The notes under the pieces are model-generated. The model saw only the letters and a list, made by a program, of their open reading frames with translations. It searched no databases and was not told the origin of the DNA. Position numbers and translations under genes: made by a program. 64,000 nucleotides of DNA, taken from contig NZ_WBIR01000017.1 in assembly GCF_009749395.1 (NCBI RefSeq), forward strand, positions 47,457 to 111,456, in the 5' to 3' direction. Positions 32,676 through 43,043 of the stretch are shown in pieces; position 1 is the stretch's first letter; each line of letters begins with the position of its first letter. The DNA is from Agromyces salentinus (GTDB lineage: Bacteria > Actinomycetota > Actinomycetes > Actinomycetales > Microbacteriaceae).

Positions 32676-34234
32676 CACACCATCCCCTCCAGCACGCGGA
32701 GGGGCGCGGGCTTCGCGCCCGCGGGTGCATCGATGATCTCGGCCACACGTCCGTCCTTCATGACGAGCACGCGATGGCTCATGGCGATGAGTTCCTCGAG
32801 GCTGTCGGCCATGAGCAGCACCGACACCCCGTCAGCCGTGAGATCGCGGATGAGCTGGTAGACCTCCGTCTTGGCGCCGACGTCGAGGCCGCGCGTCGGA
32901 TGGTCGAGGATCAGCAGGCGCAGCGAATCGGAGACGAGCCACCGGGCGAGCACCGCCTTCTGCTGGTTGCCCCCCGACAGTGAGCCGAGCTGCGCCGAGG
33001 CCGACGGCGTGCGGATGCGCAACCGCTCGATCCACTCCTCGGCGAGCGCACGCTCCTTGCGGCGTTGCAGCAGTGGGCCGGCGCACACCTCCGAGATGTG
33101 CGGGAGCGTGATGTTCTCGGCGACGGACATCGAGCCGACCATGCCCTCCCGGCGGCGCTCCGCCGGGACGTAGCCGATGTCGGAGGCGATCGCGGCGCGC
33201 GGAGAGCGGGCATTGAGCGGCCGACCGTGCATGGTGACCGACTCGCTCCGGCTCGCGAGCGCGCCGAAGAGGCTCCGGCAGAGTTCCTCGCGACCTGAGC
33301 CCTGCACGCCCGCGATACCCACCACCTCGCCCTCGTGGAGGTCGAGGTCGATGTGGTCGCAGACGCCCTTGACGGTGAGTCCGCGCACCGCGAGCCTGAC
33401 CGCTTCGCGAGCCGGCAGTTGCCGCTCCTCGTCGTAGTGGCTGCCCGCGAGGTCTCGGCCGATCATGAGCTTGCGCAGCGTCGCCTCGTCGACGTCGCCG
33501 GGCACGCATTCGGCCACGGTGCGACCGTTCCGCAACACGTAGACACGGTCGGAGACGCGCAGCACCTCGTCGAGGCGGTGCGAGACGAAGACGACCGACG
33601 CGCGCGTGCGCAGCCGCTCGATCTGGGCGAAGAGCACCTCGGTCTCGTCGCGGTCGAGCACCGAGGTCGGCTCGTCGAGGAGCACGACCGGCTCGGCGTT
33701 CGTGCGCTCCTCGGTCGCCAGCACCTTCGCGACCTCGACGAGCTGCCGGTCGGCGAAGCTCAGGCTCTCGGTGAGGGCGTCGACGGAGATCTCCGAGCCG
33801 ATCTTGTCGAGCTGCACCTGTGCCCGCCGCCGCAGTTCGCGCCAGCGGTAGAGGCCGCCGACGACGGCGGGGCCCTCCGCGCCGAGCAGGATGTTCTCGG
33901 CGACGGTGAGGTTGGGGATGAGCGACTGCTCCTGGAAGACCATGCCGATGCCCGCGGCACCGGCCTGTGCGATGCCGCGCATCTTGACGCGTCGGCCGCG
34001 GAGCTCGATCGTGCCCGAGTCGGGCCGCGCGAGCCCGACGAGCATCTTCAGCAGCGTCGACTTGCCCGCGCCGTTCTCGCCGATGAGCCCGACGACCTCG
34101 TGGGGGCGCACCTCGAAGGTCACCCCGTCGAGGGCCGTGGTCTCGGCGAATCGCTTGCGGAGGTCGCGCACCGCCAGCACCGGGGGAACTCCCGGCGACT
34201 GTTCGGCTTCGACGGTCTCGATGTCGGGGTTCAC
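32675..34234 (-). CDS. Ribose-type ABC transporter ATP-binding protein (tandem domains)
   Basis: This is a 519-residue RbsA-like protein with two ABC domains. The first has a proper Walker A (GENGAGKST) and Walker B (VVLLDEPTSVL). The second has the degenerate Walker A GVQGSGRE typical of this class but a full signature LSGGNQQK. I chose the GTG at 34234, which overlaps the permease stop by 4 bp, over the ATG at 34267, which would overlap by 37 bp without a ribosome site. Confidence 0.92.
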   Translation of the reverse strand: MNPDIETVEAEQSPGVPPVLAVRDLRKRFAETTALDGVTFEVRPHEVVGLIGENGAGKSTLLKMLVGLARPDSGTIELRGRRVKMRGIAQAGAAGIGMVFQEQSLIPNLTVAENILLGAEGPAVVGGLYRWRELRRRAQVQLDKIGSEISVDALTESLSFADRQLVEVAKVLATEERTNAEPVVLLDEPTSVLDRDETEVLFAQIERLRTRASVVFVSHRLDEVLRVSDRVYVLRNGRTVAECVPGDVDEATLRKLMIGRDLAGSHYDEERQLPAREAVRLAVRGLTVKGVCDHIDLDLHEGEVVGIAGVQGSGREELCRSLFGALASRSESVTMHGRPLNARSPRAAIASDIGYVPAERRREGMVGSMSVAENITLPHISEVCAGPLLQRRKERALAEEWIERLRIRTPSASAQLGSLSGGNQQKAVLARWLVSDSLRLLILDHPTRGLDVGAKTEVYQLIRDLTADGVSVLLMADSLEELIAMSHRVLVMKDGRVAEIIDAPAGAKPAPLRVLEGMV

Positions 34235-35265
34235 TTGACCACTCTCAATCTCTTGCGCAGCGGCCATGCCGTGATGACGACGGCTGCGACGACGATCACG
34301 CCCTGCACGGCACCCTGCACGTACGGGCTCACCCCGATGAGCACGAGCCCGTTGACCAGGACCGTGACGATGAGCACGCCGACGATCGAGTGCAGCACCC
34401 CGCCGCGCCCGCCCGACAGGAGCGTCCCGCCGACGACGGCCGCCGTGATGGCCGCGAAGTTCTGGCCGACGCCGGCCTGCACGATACCCGACCCGAGCTG
34501 GGTGGTGACCATGACGCCGGCGAGCCCGTACGTGGCGCCCGCGAACGTGAACGCCAGGGTCTTGTAGCGACGCACGGGGATGCCCGAGAGCAGCGCCAGC
34601 TCCTCAGCCCCGCCGATGGCCCGCGCATACCGGCCGAGCCGGGTGTACCGCTGCACGAGGATGCCGATGAGCACGACCGCGACCGCGACGTACGTGAGGC
34701 GCGTGAGCCCGAACCACTGCCCGGAGGCCCACTCGGCGAGTTCGGGCGAGCGCAGCGCGGGCTGGACGCCGCCGAACAGCACCGTCGCGATGCCGATGCC
34801 GATGGCCGACATGCCGAGGGTCGTCATGAACGAGGGGATCTTCAGGCCGGTCGACAGCAGGCCGCTCGCGAGCCCGAAGCCGGCGCCGATCGCCACCGCG
34901 GCGAGGACGCCCATGAACCCGAAGTCGAGATCATTGCGGCTGTTGGCCACGAGGAGCGCGACGCTCAGCGCGGCGGTGGCCATGACGCCCTCGATCGACA
35001 GGTCGATCGCGCCGAGCAGCAGCACGAACGTGAGCCCGACGGCGATGACCGCGAGCACGGAGGCGGAGTCGAGGACGTTGCGGACGTTCCCCCACGTCGC
35101 GAACTGCGGGCTGAGGAACCCGAAGAGGAGGCACAGCAGCACGAGCGCGCCGAGCGGGCCGAAGTCGGCCAGGATGGTCGCGCGATCGGGCCGCCGCGAG
35201 GGACGGGGCGAGCCGGGGGCCCTCCCGGTCTCGGGCGGAGCCAGCCCGAGCCGGGCGGGCGCCAC
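34231..35265 (-). CDS. Ribose-type (CUT2) ABC transporter permease 2
   Basis: This is a 344-residue RbsC-family permease with the GAIDLSIEGV motif and a long cytoplasmic Pro/Arg-rich N-terminus (about 30 residues). It starts with GTG at 35265, one base from the stop of the binding-protein gene. It forms the membrane part of the transporter with permease 1. Confidence 0.91.
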   Translation of the reverse strand: MAPARLGLAPPETGRAPGSPRPSRRPDRATILADFGPLGALVLLCLLFGFLSPQFATWGNVRNVLDSASVLAVIAVGLTFVLLLGAIDLSIEGVMATAALSVALLVANSRNDLDFGFMGVLAAVAIGAGFGLASGLLSTGLKIPSFMTTLGMSAIGIGIATVLFGGVQPALRSPELAEWASGQWFGLTRLTYVAVAVVLIGILVQRYTRLGRYARAIGGAEELALLSGIPVRRYKTLAFTFAGATYGLAGVMVTTQLGSGIVQAGVGQNFAAITAAVVGGTLLSGGRGGVLHSIVGVLIVTVLVNGLVLIGVSPYVQGAVQGVIVVAAVVITAWPLRKRLRVVK

Positions 35266-35266
35266 G

Positions 35267-36370
35267 TCAGCTCACCGGCCCGGTGACGCGGTCGAACAGG
35301 TTGCCGCACTCGAAGTCCTCGAGGTCGGCCTTCGGGGTCAGGTTCTCCTCCGCGTTCTCGGCGTTGATCAGCGTCTGCTCCGCGAAGAACGCACGCTGCT
35401 CGTTGCTGAGTCCCGCGACGTCGAGCTCGCCCGTCAGTGCGCAGTAGCCCATCGCGAGACCGACACCGCCCTGCCACGGACCGTCGACCGAGACCGTCGC
35501 GGTCATGGTGCCGTCGGCCACGGCCTGGACCGCCTCGGGCACGGCGTCGATGCCGACGACCGCCACATCGCTCATGCCGGCGGCCTCGAGCGCCTGCAGC
35601 GCGCCGAGGGCCATGTCGTCGTTGGCCGCCCAGACGCCGCGGATCGCGTCGCCGTGCTTCGTGATGAGGGTCTTGGTGACTTCGAACCCGGTCGTGCGGT
35701 CGAAGTCGGCGGTCTGCTCGTCGAGCAGCTCGATGTCGGGGTTCTCGGCGAGCGCCTCTTGAAGGCCTGTGAACCGGTCCTTCGCGGCGGCCGTGTCGAG
35801 GATGCCCTGGAGCGCGATGATGCCGCCCGAGCCGCCCATCTGCTCGAACATGGCCTCGGCGATCTGCCGGCCGGAGTCCACGCCGTCGAACGTGATGTGC
35901 GAGATCCACGTGTCGTACCCGTCCCACGGGTTCAGGTCCGCGGGCTTGTTCCATTGCGTCACGAGGTACGCGCCCGCGGCATCCGCCTCCTTGACGATGG
36001 GCGTCGTGTCGGAGTCGCCGTTGGGCAGGACGTTCAGGACCATGCACTCGGGGTTGCCGGTGCTGATCGCCTGGCGCAGCTGCTCCTGCTGCTTGGGCGA
36101 CTCGCCGTCGTACGTCAGGCGGGTCTGGGTGAGGCCGACCGACTCGGCGAAGGCGTCGCCGCCGTCGAGCCAGGACTTCTCGTAGGGGTTGGTCTCGTTG
36201 CGGACCTGGCCGATGAGCTGGATGTCCTCCGGCGCGCAGGTGGCGGCCGCGGCTTCGTCGCCGCCGCCTCCCCCGGCGCCGGAGTCGGCGCAGCCGACCA
36301 GGGCGATGGCGGCGAAGCCGATCGTCGCGACCGCGAGGCCGCGCCGCCGGCGGATTGCTGTGGAATTCAT
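35267..36370 (-). CDS. Sugar ABC transporter substrate-binding lipoprotein (RbsB-like)
   Basis: This is a 367-residue binding protein. A lipoprotein signal peptide (IRRRRGLAVATIGFAAIALVGCADS) puts the modified Cys at residue 27. The mature protein has the periplasmic binding protein type I fold (VWAANDDMALGALQALEAAG, then VVGIDAVPEAVQAVADG). Its ligand is probably an oligo- or mono-uronate, judging by KduI and KduD in the same operon (inference). Confidence 0.92.
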   Translation of the reverse strand: MNSTAIRRRRGLAVATIGFAAIALVGCADSGAGGGGGDEAAAATCAPEDIQLIGQVRNETNPYEKSWLDGGDAFAESVGLTQTRLTYDGESPKQQEQLRQAISTGNPECMVLNVLPNGDSDTTPIVKEADAAGAYLVTQWNKPADLNPWDGYDTWISHITFDGVDSGRQIAEAMFEQMGGSGGIIALQGILDTAAAKDRFTGLQEALAENPDIELLDEQTADFDRTTGFEVTKTLITKHGDAIRGVWAANDDMALGALQALEAAGMSDVAVVGIDAVPEAVQAVADGTMTATVSVDGPWQGGVGLAMGYCALTGELDVAGLSNEQRAFFAEQTLINAENAEENLTPKADLEDFECGNLFDRVTGPVS

Positions 36371-36419
36371 CTTCGGACTCCGATTCGTGAAGGGGATGGT
36401 GCTTCGTGGGTGGTCGTGG

Positions 36420-37187
36420 TCACCTGGACATCCAGCCGCCGTCGACGACGAGGGTGTGTCCGGTGATGTAGTCGGATGCCGGAGCGGCGAGGAACACCGC
36501 GGCCCCGACGATGTCGAGGGGCCGACCCCACCGGCCGGTGGGAATGCGCGCGAGGATCTCGGCCTCGCGAACGGGATCGCGCCGGAGCGCGTCGGTGTTG
36601 TCGGTCGCGATGTAGCCGGGCGCGATCGCGTTGACCTGCACGCCGCCCGAGGCCCACTCGTTCGAGAGCGCCCGGGTGAGGCCGACGAGCGCGTGCTTGC
36701 TCGCGGCGTAGCTCGCGACATCCTTCCCGCCCTGGAACGAGAGCAGGCTCGCGATGTTCACGATCTTGCCGCGGCCGCGCTCGAGCATGCCGGCCGCGAC
36801 CCAGCTGCTGAGCAGCCTCGGCGCGTCGAGGTTGACGGCCATGACCTCCCGCCAGAGGGCGTCGTCTGTGTCGAGGAAGGCGCCGCGGCGGATGACGCCC
36901 GCGCAGTTGACGAGCACGTCGATCTCGGTGGTGGTCGCGAGCGCGGCGATGCGATCGCGGAGACCGTCGAGGTCACTGAGGTCGGCATCGACCACCGTGG
37001 CCTCGCGCGATAACGCGGCGACGTCTTCGGCGGTGCCGGCGAGCGACTCGCCGCGCCCGACGAGGATGAGGTCGGCGCCCGCCGAGGCGAGGCCGAGGGC
37101 GATGGCCTGCCCGATGCCGCGGCTCGCCCCCGTGACGAGGGCCGTGCGGCCCTCCAACGAGAACAGCGTCGTCGCGGTGGTGGTCAT
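36420..37187 (-). CDS. kduD: 2-dehydro-3-deoxy-D-gluconate 5-dehydrogenase
   Basis: This is a 255-residue SDR with the NAD motif VTGASRGIGQAIA, the NNAG equivalent VNCAG, and catalytic Tyr and Lys in SYAASKHAL. The APGYIATDNTDALRRDP segment is specific to KduD. It reduces 2,5-diketo-3-deoxygluconate made by KduI. The start overlaps the KduI stop by 4 bp, which confirms the pathway link. Confidence 0.9.
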   Translation of the reverse strand: MTTTATTLFSLEGRTALVTGASRGIGQAIALGLASAGADLILVGRGESLAGTAEDVAALSREATVVDADLSDLDGLRDRIAALATTTEIDVLVNCAGVIRRGAFLDTDDALWREVMAVNLDAPRLLSSWVAAGMLERGRGKIVNIASLLSFQGGKDVASYAASKHALVGLTRALSNEWASGGVQVNAIAPGYIATDNTDALRRDPVREAEILARIPTGRWGRPLDIVGAAVFLAAPASDYITGHTLVVDGGWMSR

Positions 37188-38032
37188 CGCAGGTCCTGCA
37201 CTGACACCGGGGCGAGGTCGCCGTAGTCGCGGTTGTCGCCCGCCATGGCCCAGATGAACGAATACCGTCCCGTGCCGACGCCCGAGTGGATGGACCAGCG
37301 CGGGGCGACGACACCCTCCTCGTTGCGGACGACGAGATGGCGCGTGTGCTCGGGCTCGCCCATGAGGTGCACGACGCGGTCATCCTCGTCGAGCTCGAAG
37401 TAGAGGTAGACCTCGGTGCGTCGCTCGTGCAGGTGCGGCGGGTACGTGTTCCAGACGGCGCCGTCGTGCAGCACGGTGACGCCGAACTGCAGCTGGCTGG
37501 ATGCGGTCGGGCCCTCGCCCCAGACGTACCGGTGCAGGGCACGCCGGCCGGCGCCGGCCTCGCTGCCGAGTTCGACGGGCTCGCTGTCAGCGAAGGGCAG
37601 CAGGACGGTCGGGTGCGACGCCTGCGCGACTGCGGTCACGATGTAGAACCTGGCCCCGTCGCCGCGGAAGGCGAGGGTCGAGCCGCGCCCCGCGTAGAGG
37701 CCGTCGCGGTGCCCGAGCTCGAACGGAACGCCGTCCACGACGACCTCGCCGGGCTCGCCGATGTTGACCACGCCGAACTCGCGGCGCTCGAGCCCTCCCT
37801 CACCGAGGGCCCGAATCTCGCCGAACGAGAGTTCACCGCCATCGGGGACGACGCCGGCCACGAGCATCCGATCCTCCGCGGTATGGAGCGTGCGCACCTC
37901 GCCGCGAGCGAACAGTCCGTCGACCAGGTACGCGTCGCGCAGCTCCTGGGTCGACGCGGTGCGCGCCGCGGCGGGGTTCGTGGCGTGACGGTCTCGATTC
38001 ACGGCGGTTCCATTCTCATATCTGAACGACAT
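37184..38032 (-). CDS. kduI: 5-dehydro-4-deoxy-D-glucuronate isomerase
   Basis: This is a 282-residue cupin isomerase of the KduI family. The zinc site YPPHLHERRTEVYLYFEL carries the His, His and Glu ligands, and the end RWSIHSGVGTGRYSFIWAMAGDN is the conserved C-terminal block. It acts on unsaturated uronates released from pectin, alginate or glycosaminoglycan-like polymers. It is the first gene of the operon and divergent from an IclR regulator. Confidence 0.94.
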   Translation of the reverse strand: MSFRYENGTAVNRDRHATNPAAARTASTQELRDAYLVDGLFARGEVRTLHTAEDRMLVAGVVPDGGELSFGEIRALGEGGLERREFGVVNIGEPGEVVVDGVPFELGHRDGLYAGRGSTLAFRGDGARFYIVTAVAQASHPTVLLPFADSEPVELGSEAGAGRRALHRYVWGEGPTASSQLQFGVTVLHDGAVWNTYPPHLHERRTEVYLYFELDEDDRVVHLMGEPEHTRHLVVRNEEGVVAPRWSIHSGVGTGRYSFIWAMAGDNRDYGDLAPVSVQDLR

Positions 38033-38103
38033 TCACTGGCTTGCACGCCGACGGTAGGCTATGGTGATCGTCGAGTCAAGTAGGGGAATGCCATCCGGCA
38101 TTC
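38032..38103 (+). promoter_or_regulatory. iclR promoter and operator, kduI/iclR intergenic region
   Basis: Forward -35 TTCACT (38032-38037) and -10 TAGGCT (38055-38060) are 17 bp apart. The near-palindrome GAATGCCATCCGGCATTC (38086-38103) has perfect 7-bp arms around ATCC and lies in the leader of iclR. It is the best candidate operator for this KdgR-like IclR protein. Confidence 0.62.
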
Positions 38104-38106
38104 TGA

Positions 38107-38913
38107 ATGAAAGCAGCCGAGATGTTCGAGCCGATCACCGCCGACGAGCACGACTTCGTGCCCGTCAAGTCCGCCGATCGCACGCTCGAGATCCTCGAGA
38201 GCCTGGCAGGCGGCGCGGCGAGCCTCGGGGAGCTGGCTGCACGGCTCGGGATCCCCAAGTCCAGTCTGCACAGCATCCTGCGCACCCTCGAGTACCGCGG
38301 CTGGGTGGAGGCCGACGCCTCGCGGTCGACCTACCGGCTCGGGATGAGCGCGCTGCTCATCGGGTCGTCGTACGTCGACCAGGACCCGACGGTGCTCCGC
38401 ACGTCCGATGCCATGGACGCGCTCGCGGCCGACACCGGCGAGACGATCCACCTCGCCCGCCTCGAACTGCCCGACGTCGTCTACATGGCCAAGCGCGAGT
38501 CGGTGCATCCGCTGCGCATGTTCTCGGCCATCGGCCGCCGCCTTCCGGCCCACGCGACCGCGCTCGGCAAGGTCATGCTGGCCGAGCTCCCCGATTCCAC
38601 GGTGCGGTCGCTCATCCCCGAGACGCTGCCGGCCTCGACCGTGCACTCGATCACGTCGCGCGACGCCCTCATCGAGCATCTCGCGCAGGTACGCGAGCTC
38701 GGCTACGCGATCGACGCAGAGGAGGCCGGAATCGGCATGCGCTGTTTCGCCGTCGCCCTGCCCTTCCAGAGTCCGTCGAAGGACGCGATCAGCTGCTCCG
38801 TGCCAGTGGCGCGACTCGACGAGGAGAAGGAGCGAGCGATCATCGACCTGCTGTTCGAAGCCAGGGAACGCCTCGGCCGCCAATTCGGCGGCCGGCGGTT
38901 CACGACGATCTGA
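38107..38913 (+). CDS. IclR-family (KdgR-like) regulator of the uronate operon
   Basis: This is a 268-residue regulator with a winged helix (LGELAARLGIPKSSLHSILRTLEYRGWV) and an IclR effector domain (RRLPAHATALGKVMLAEL; AGIGMRCFAVAL). It is divergent from kduI with a palindromic site between. By analogy with KdgR it should respond to 2-keto-3-deoxygluconate-type intermediates. Confidence 0.9.
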   Translation: MKAAEMFEPITADEHDFVPVKSADRTLEILESLAGGAASLGELAARLGIPKSSLHSILRTLEYRGWVEADASRSTYRLGMSALLIGSSYVDQDPTVLRTSDAMDALAADTGETIHLARLELPDVVYMAKRESVHPLRMFSAIGRRLPAHATALGKVMLAELPDSTVRSLIPETLPASTVHSITSRDALIEHLAQVRELGYAIDAEEAGIGMRCFAVALPFQSPSKDAISCSVPVARLDEEKERAIIDLLFEARERLGRQFGGRRFTTI

Positions 38914-38924
38914 GGAGGATCCCC

Positions 38925-39155
38925 ATGCCCAACATCCGTGTCGAACTGCTGCCCGGTCGCACCGTCGACCAGCGCCGTGACTTCGCCGAGCGCGTGACCG
39001 CCGCTGCCGTCGAGGCGCTCGGCGCCCGCCGCCAGGACGTGCGCATCATGTTCGAGGAGGTCGCCGCGGACTTCGTCGCCAACGGCGGCGTGCTCGCGAG
39101 CGAGGACGACTCGCGCTCGTCGGTCGTCTCCCGCTTCGGCGGCGCCGCGTCCTGA
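38925..39155 (+). CDS. 4-oxalocrotonate tautomerase-like protein
   Basis: This 76-residue protein has the catalytic Pro directly after the initiator Met (MPNIRVELLPGRT), the typical tautomerase fold, and an Arg-rich middle (GARRQDVRIMFEEV). An AGGAGG ribosome site is 6 bases upstream. It is 11 bp downstream of iclR, so it is co-transcribed. Its keto-enol substrate may be a 2-keto-3-deoxy acid of the uronate route (inference). Confidence 0.88.
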   Translation: MPNIRVELLPGRTVDQRRDFAERVTAAAVEALGARRQDVRIMFEEVAADFVANGGVLASEDDSRSSVVSRFGGAAS

Positions 39156-39180
39156 CCCGAGCGAGACGACTTCGCAGTTT

Positions 39181-39209
39181 CGGGCGACGCGGGGTCACCG
39201 CGCCGCCCG
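39181..39209. terminator. Hairpin terminator between tautomerase and secreted protein gene
   Basis: The arms CGGGCGACGCGG (39181-39192) and CCGCGCCGCCCG (39198-39209) pair with one mismatch around a 5-base loop. It is placed between two convergent genes and can serve both. Confidence 0.7.
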
Positions 39210-39224
39210 TCCTGCTGGTCCTGG

Positions 39225-41408
<2,184 letters not shown>

Positions 41409-41413
41409 TCGGA

Positions 41414-42847
41414 TCAGGCCTTCGGGATCAGGTTGTACTGCTCATCGAGCACGGCGCCGCGGTGCGGCTTGTAGAGGTCGTAGCCACGCGGGTTGCACTG
41501 CAACCCGCCGTTGATGCATTGCTCGACGAGCCGGTCGAGCACCTCGGGCTCCCACGCGTTGAAGAAGTCGTAGTGCCACGACTGGTCGGAGCCGCTCGCG
41601 AGCCGCACGTCCGACATGTCGCCGCTCACCGGCCACGCGATCTTGAACTCGATCATCGGCACCGCGATCGGGTGCGTCATCGGGCACTGTCCGTTCACGG
41701 GGTACGCCATGTGCGGACCGTGGCCCATCTCCTGGGCCGCCTTCGGCGTCAGATGCATGCCGTCCCAGCACGACGGCGCCTGGTAGCGGATGTTCAGCTC
41801 GGTGCCCGGGTCGCAGGAGGCGGGAATCTCCCAACTCTTGGAGATGCCGCCGCACTCCCAGCCCTCGACCGCGCCCGCCGCAGTACGGAAGGTCTCGGGC
41901 GTGGCCTTCATGTCACCCGCAACGAAGCGGAGCCCCTGCGGGAAGGGCTGCACCTTCTTGTAGTCGTCGATGCCGGACTTGTAGTAGATCGTCATCGGGA
42001 TGTCGGGCTCGATGACCTCGGTGCCCTTGTAGAGCGCCGGGAACCAATACGACGAGTGATCCTGCGGCACCGTGCACGTCGACCCGGTGTTCGCGAGGAG
42101 CGAGTCGGTCGTCGTGAACGCGTCGGTCGAGCGGTTGCCGACGAACGTGTGCAGGTGCGAGGCGCCGGGCTGGCCCGGGTAGACGATCGGGTCGTCCGGC
42201 CGGTTGTGCGAGAAGGTGCAGTTCGCCTGGAACTCGTGGTGCGTGACCTCGTCGTTGAAGACGGGCGGGTCTTCAGGGTCGACCACGTCGCCGTCTCCGA
42301 ACACCTGGAACTCGTGGAACGAGTACCCGTAGCCCGTGGCGCGCTCTGAGCCGACGAACTGCACGTACCGGCCGGCGCCCGTGAACTCGAGGGTCTGCAC
42401 GCCGCCCCTGCCGTCGGTGACGGCCGCGACGGTGTCCCATGACTGCGCGTCATCCGACACCTGAATGGTGAAGGCCTCGCCGTATGCGGCCTCCCAGTCG
42501 AGCACGACGCGCTCGAGCGGATGACTCGCGCCGAGGTCGACCCGGAACCACTCGTCGTCGGACGGCGCGCTGGCCCATCGGGTCGAACGGTCGCCGTCGA
42601 CCGCGAAGCGCGGGCCGAGCCCGCCGGACTCGGAACTCGAGGCGCTCGTCAGCGCGCCCCCCGAGAGCAGGGTGTCGGGAGCGGCCCACGCGGCGTTCGC
42701 CGCGACGAGCGAGCCGGCGACGAGGCCGATCGCCGCGAGGCCCGTCACGGCGATCGTGAAGGGGACGGGCCTGCGGATGACGGCGGCGGGCGAGCGCCCG
42801 CCGCCGGTGGACTCCGGCGCGAGCCGGTCGGTGGGAAGGGGAGACAT
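41414..42847 (-). CDS. Secreted F5/8-type-C domain plus DUF1996 protein
   Basis: This is a 477-residue exported protein. It has a long N-region and hydrophobic signal (TIAVTGLAAIGLVAGSLVAA, cleavage after AWA). An F5/8-type-C module spans about 55-190 with the GYGYSFHEFQVFG end. DUF1996 covers the C-terminal 280 residues (NCTFSHNRPDDPIVYPGQPG; PSCWDGMHLTP; QCPMTHPIAVPMIEF), with several paired cysteines. DUF1996 is found in fungi and actinomycetes beside carbohydrate-active genes; its activity is not known to me. The ATG follows a GGACGTACACCG leader. Confidence 0.86.
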   Translation of the reverse strand: MSPLPTDRLAPESTGGGRSPAAVIRRPVPFTIAVTGLAAIGLVAGSLVAANAAWAAPDTLLSGGALTSASSSESGGLGPRFAVDGDRSTRWASAPSDDEWFRVDLGASHPLERVVLDWEAAYGEAFTIQVSDDAQSWDTVAAVTDGRGGVQTLEFTGAGRYVQFVGSERATGYGYSFHEFQVFGDGDVVDPEDPPVFNDEVTHHEFQANCTFSHNRPDDPIVYPGQPGASHLHTFVGNRSTDAFTTTDSLLANTGSTCTVPQDHSSYWFPALYKGTEVIEPDIPMTIYYKSGIDDYKKVQPFPQGLRFVAGDMKATPETFRTAAGAVEGWECGGISKSWEIPASCDPGTELNIRYQAPSCWDGMHLTPKAAQEMGHGPHMAYPVNGQCPMTHPIAVPMIEFKIAWPVSGDMSDVRLASGSDQSWHYDFFNAWEPEVLDRLVEQCINGGLQCNPRGYDLYKPHRGAVLDEQYNLIPKA

Positions 42848-43043
42848 CGGTGTACGTCCTTCGTAGAGAGCGTGAGAACCGGCTGGGCCGGAACGAGTGC
42901 ATCGGTCCTGCTCGGACCTGGGCTCGGGATGGCACGCGGGCGCGCGCCTGCGACCGGCCGCACGACGACGGTCGTGCGACCCGGTGGGGTGATGGGGAAC
43001 CCGGGCCGGCGGGGAGTGGGGGCGCCGGCCCAGGTGGTCCGGA

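Noticed and set aside
31654..32748. N-terminal extension of the aldehyde dehydrogenase into the permease gene, giving an 859-residue protein
   Set aside because: The extension runs through the permease coding region in another frame and has no homology character; AAAGGA lies directly before the ATG at 31653.
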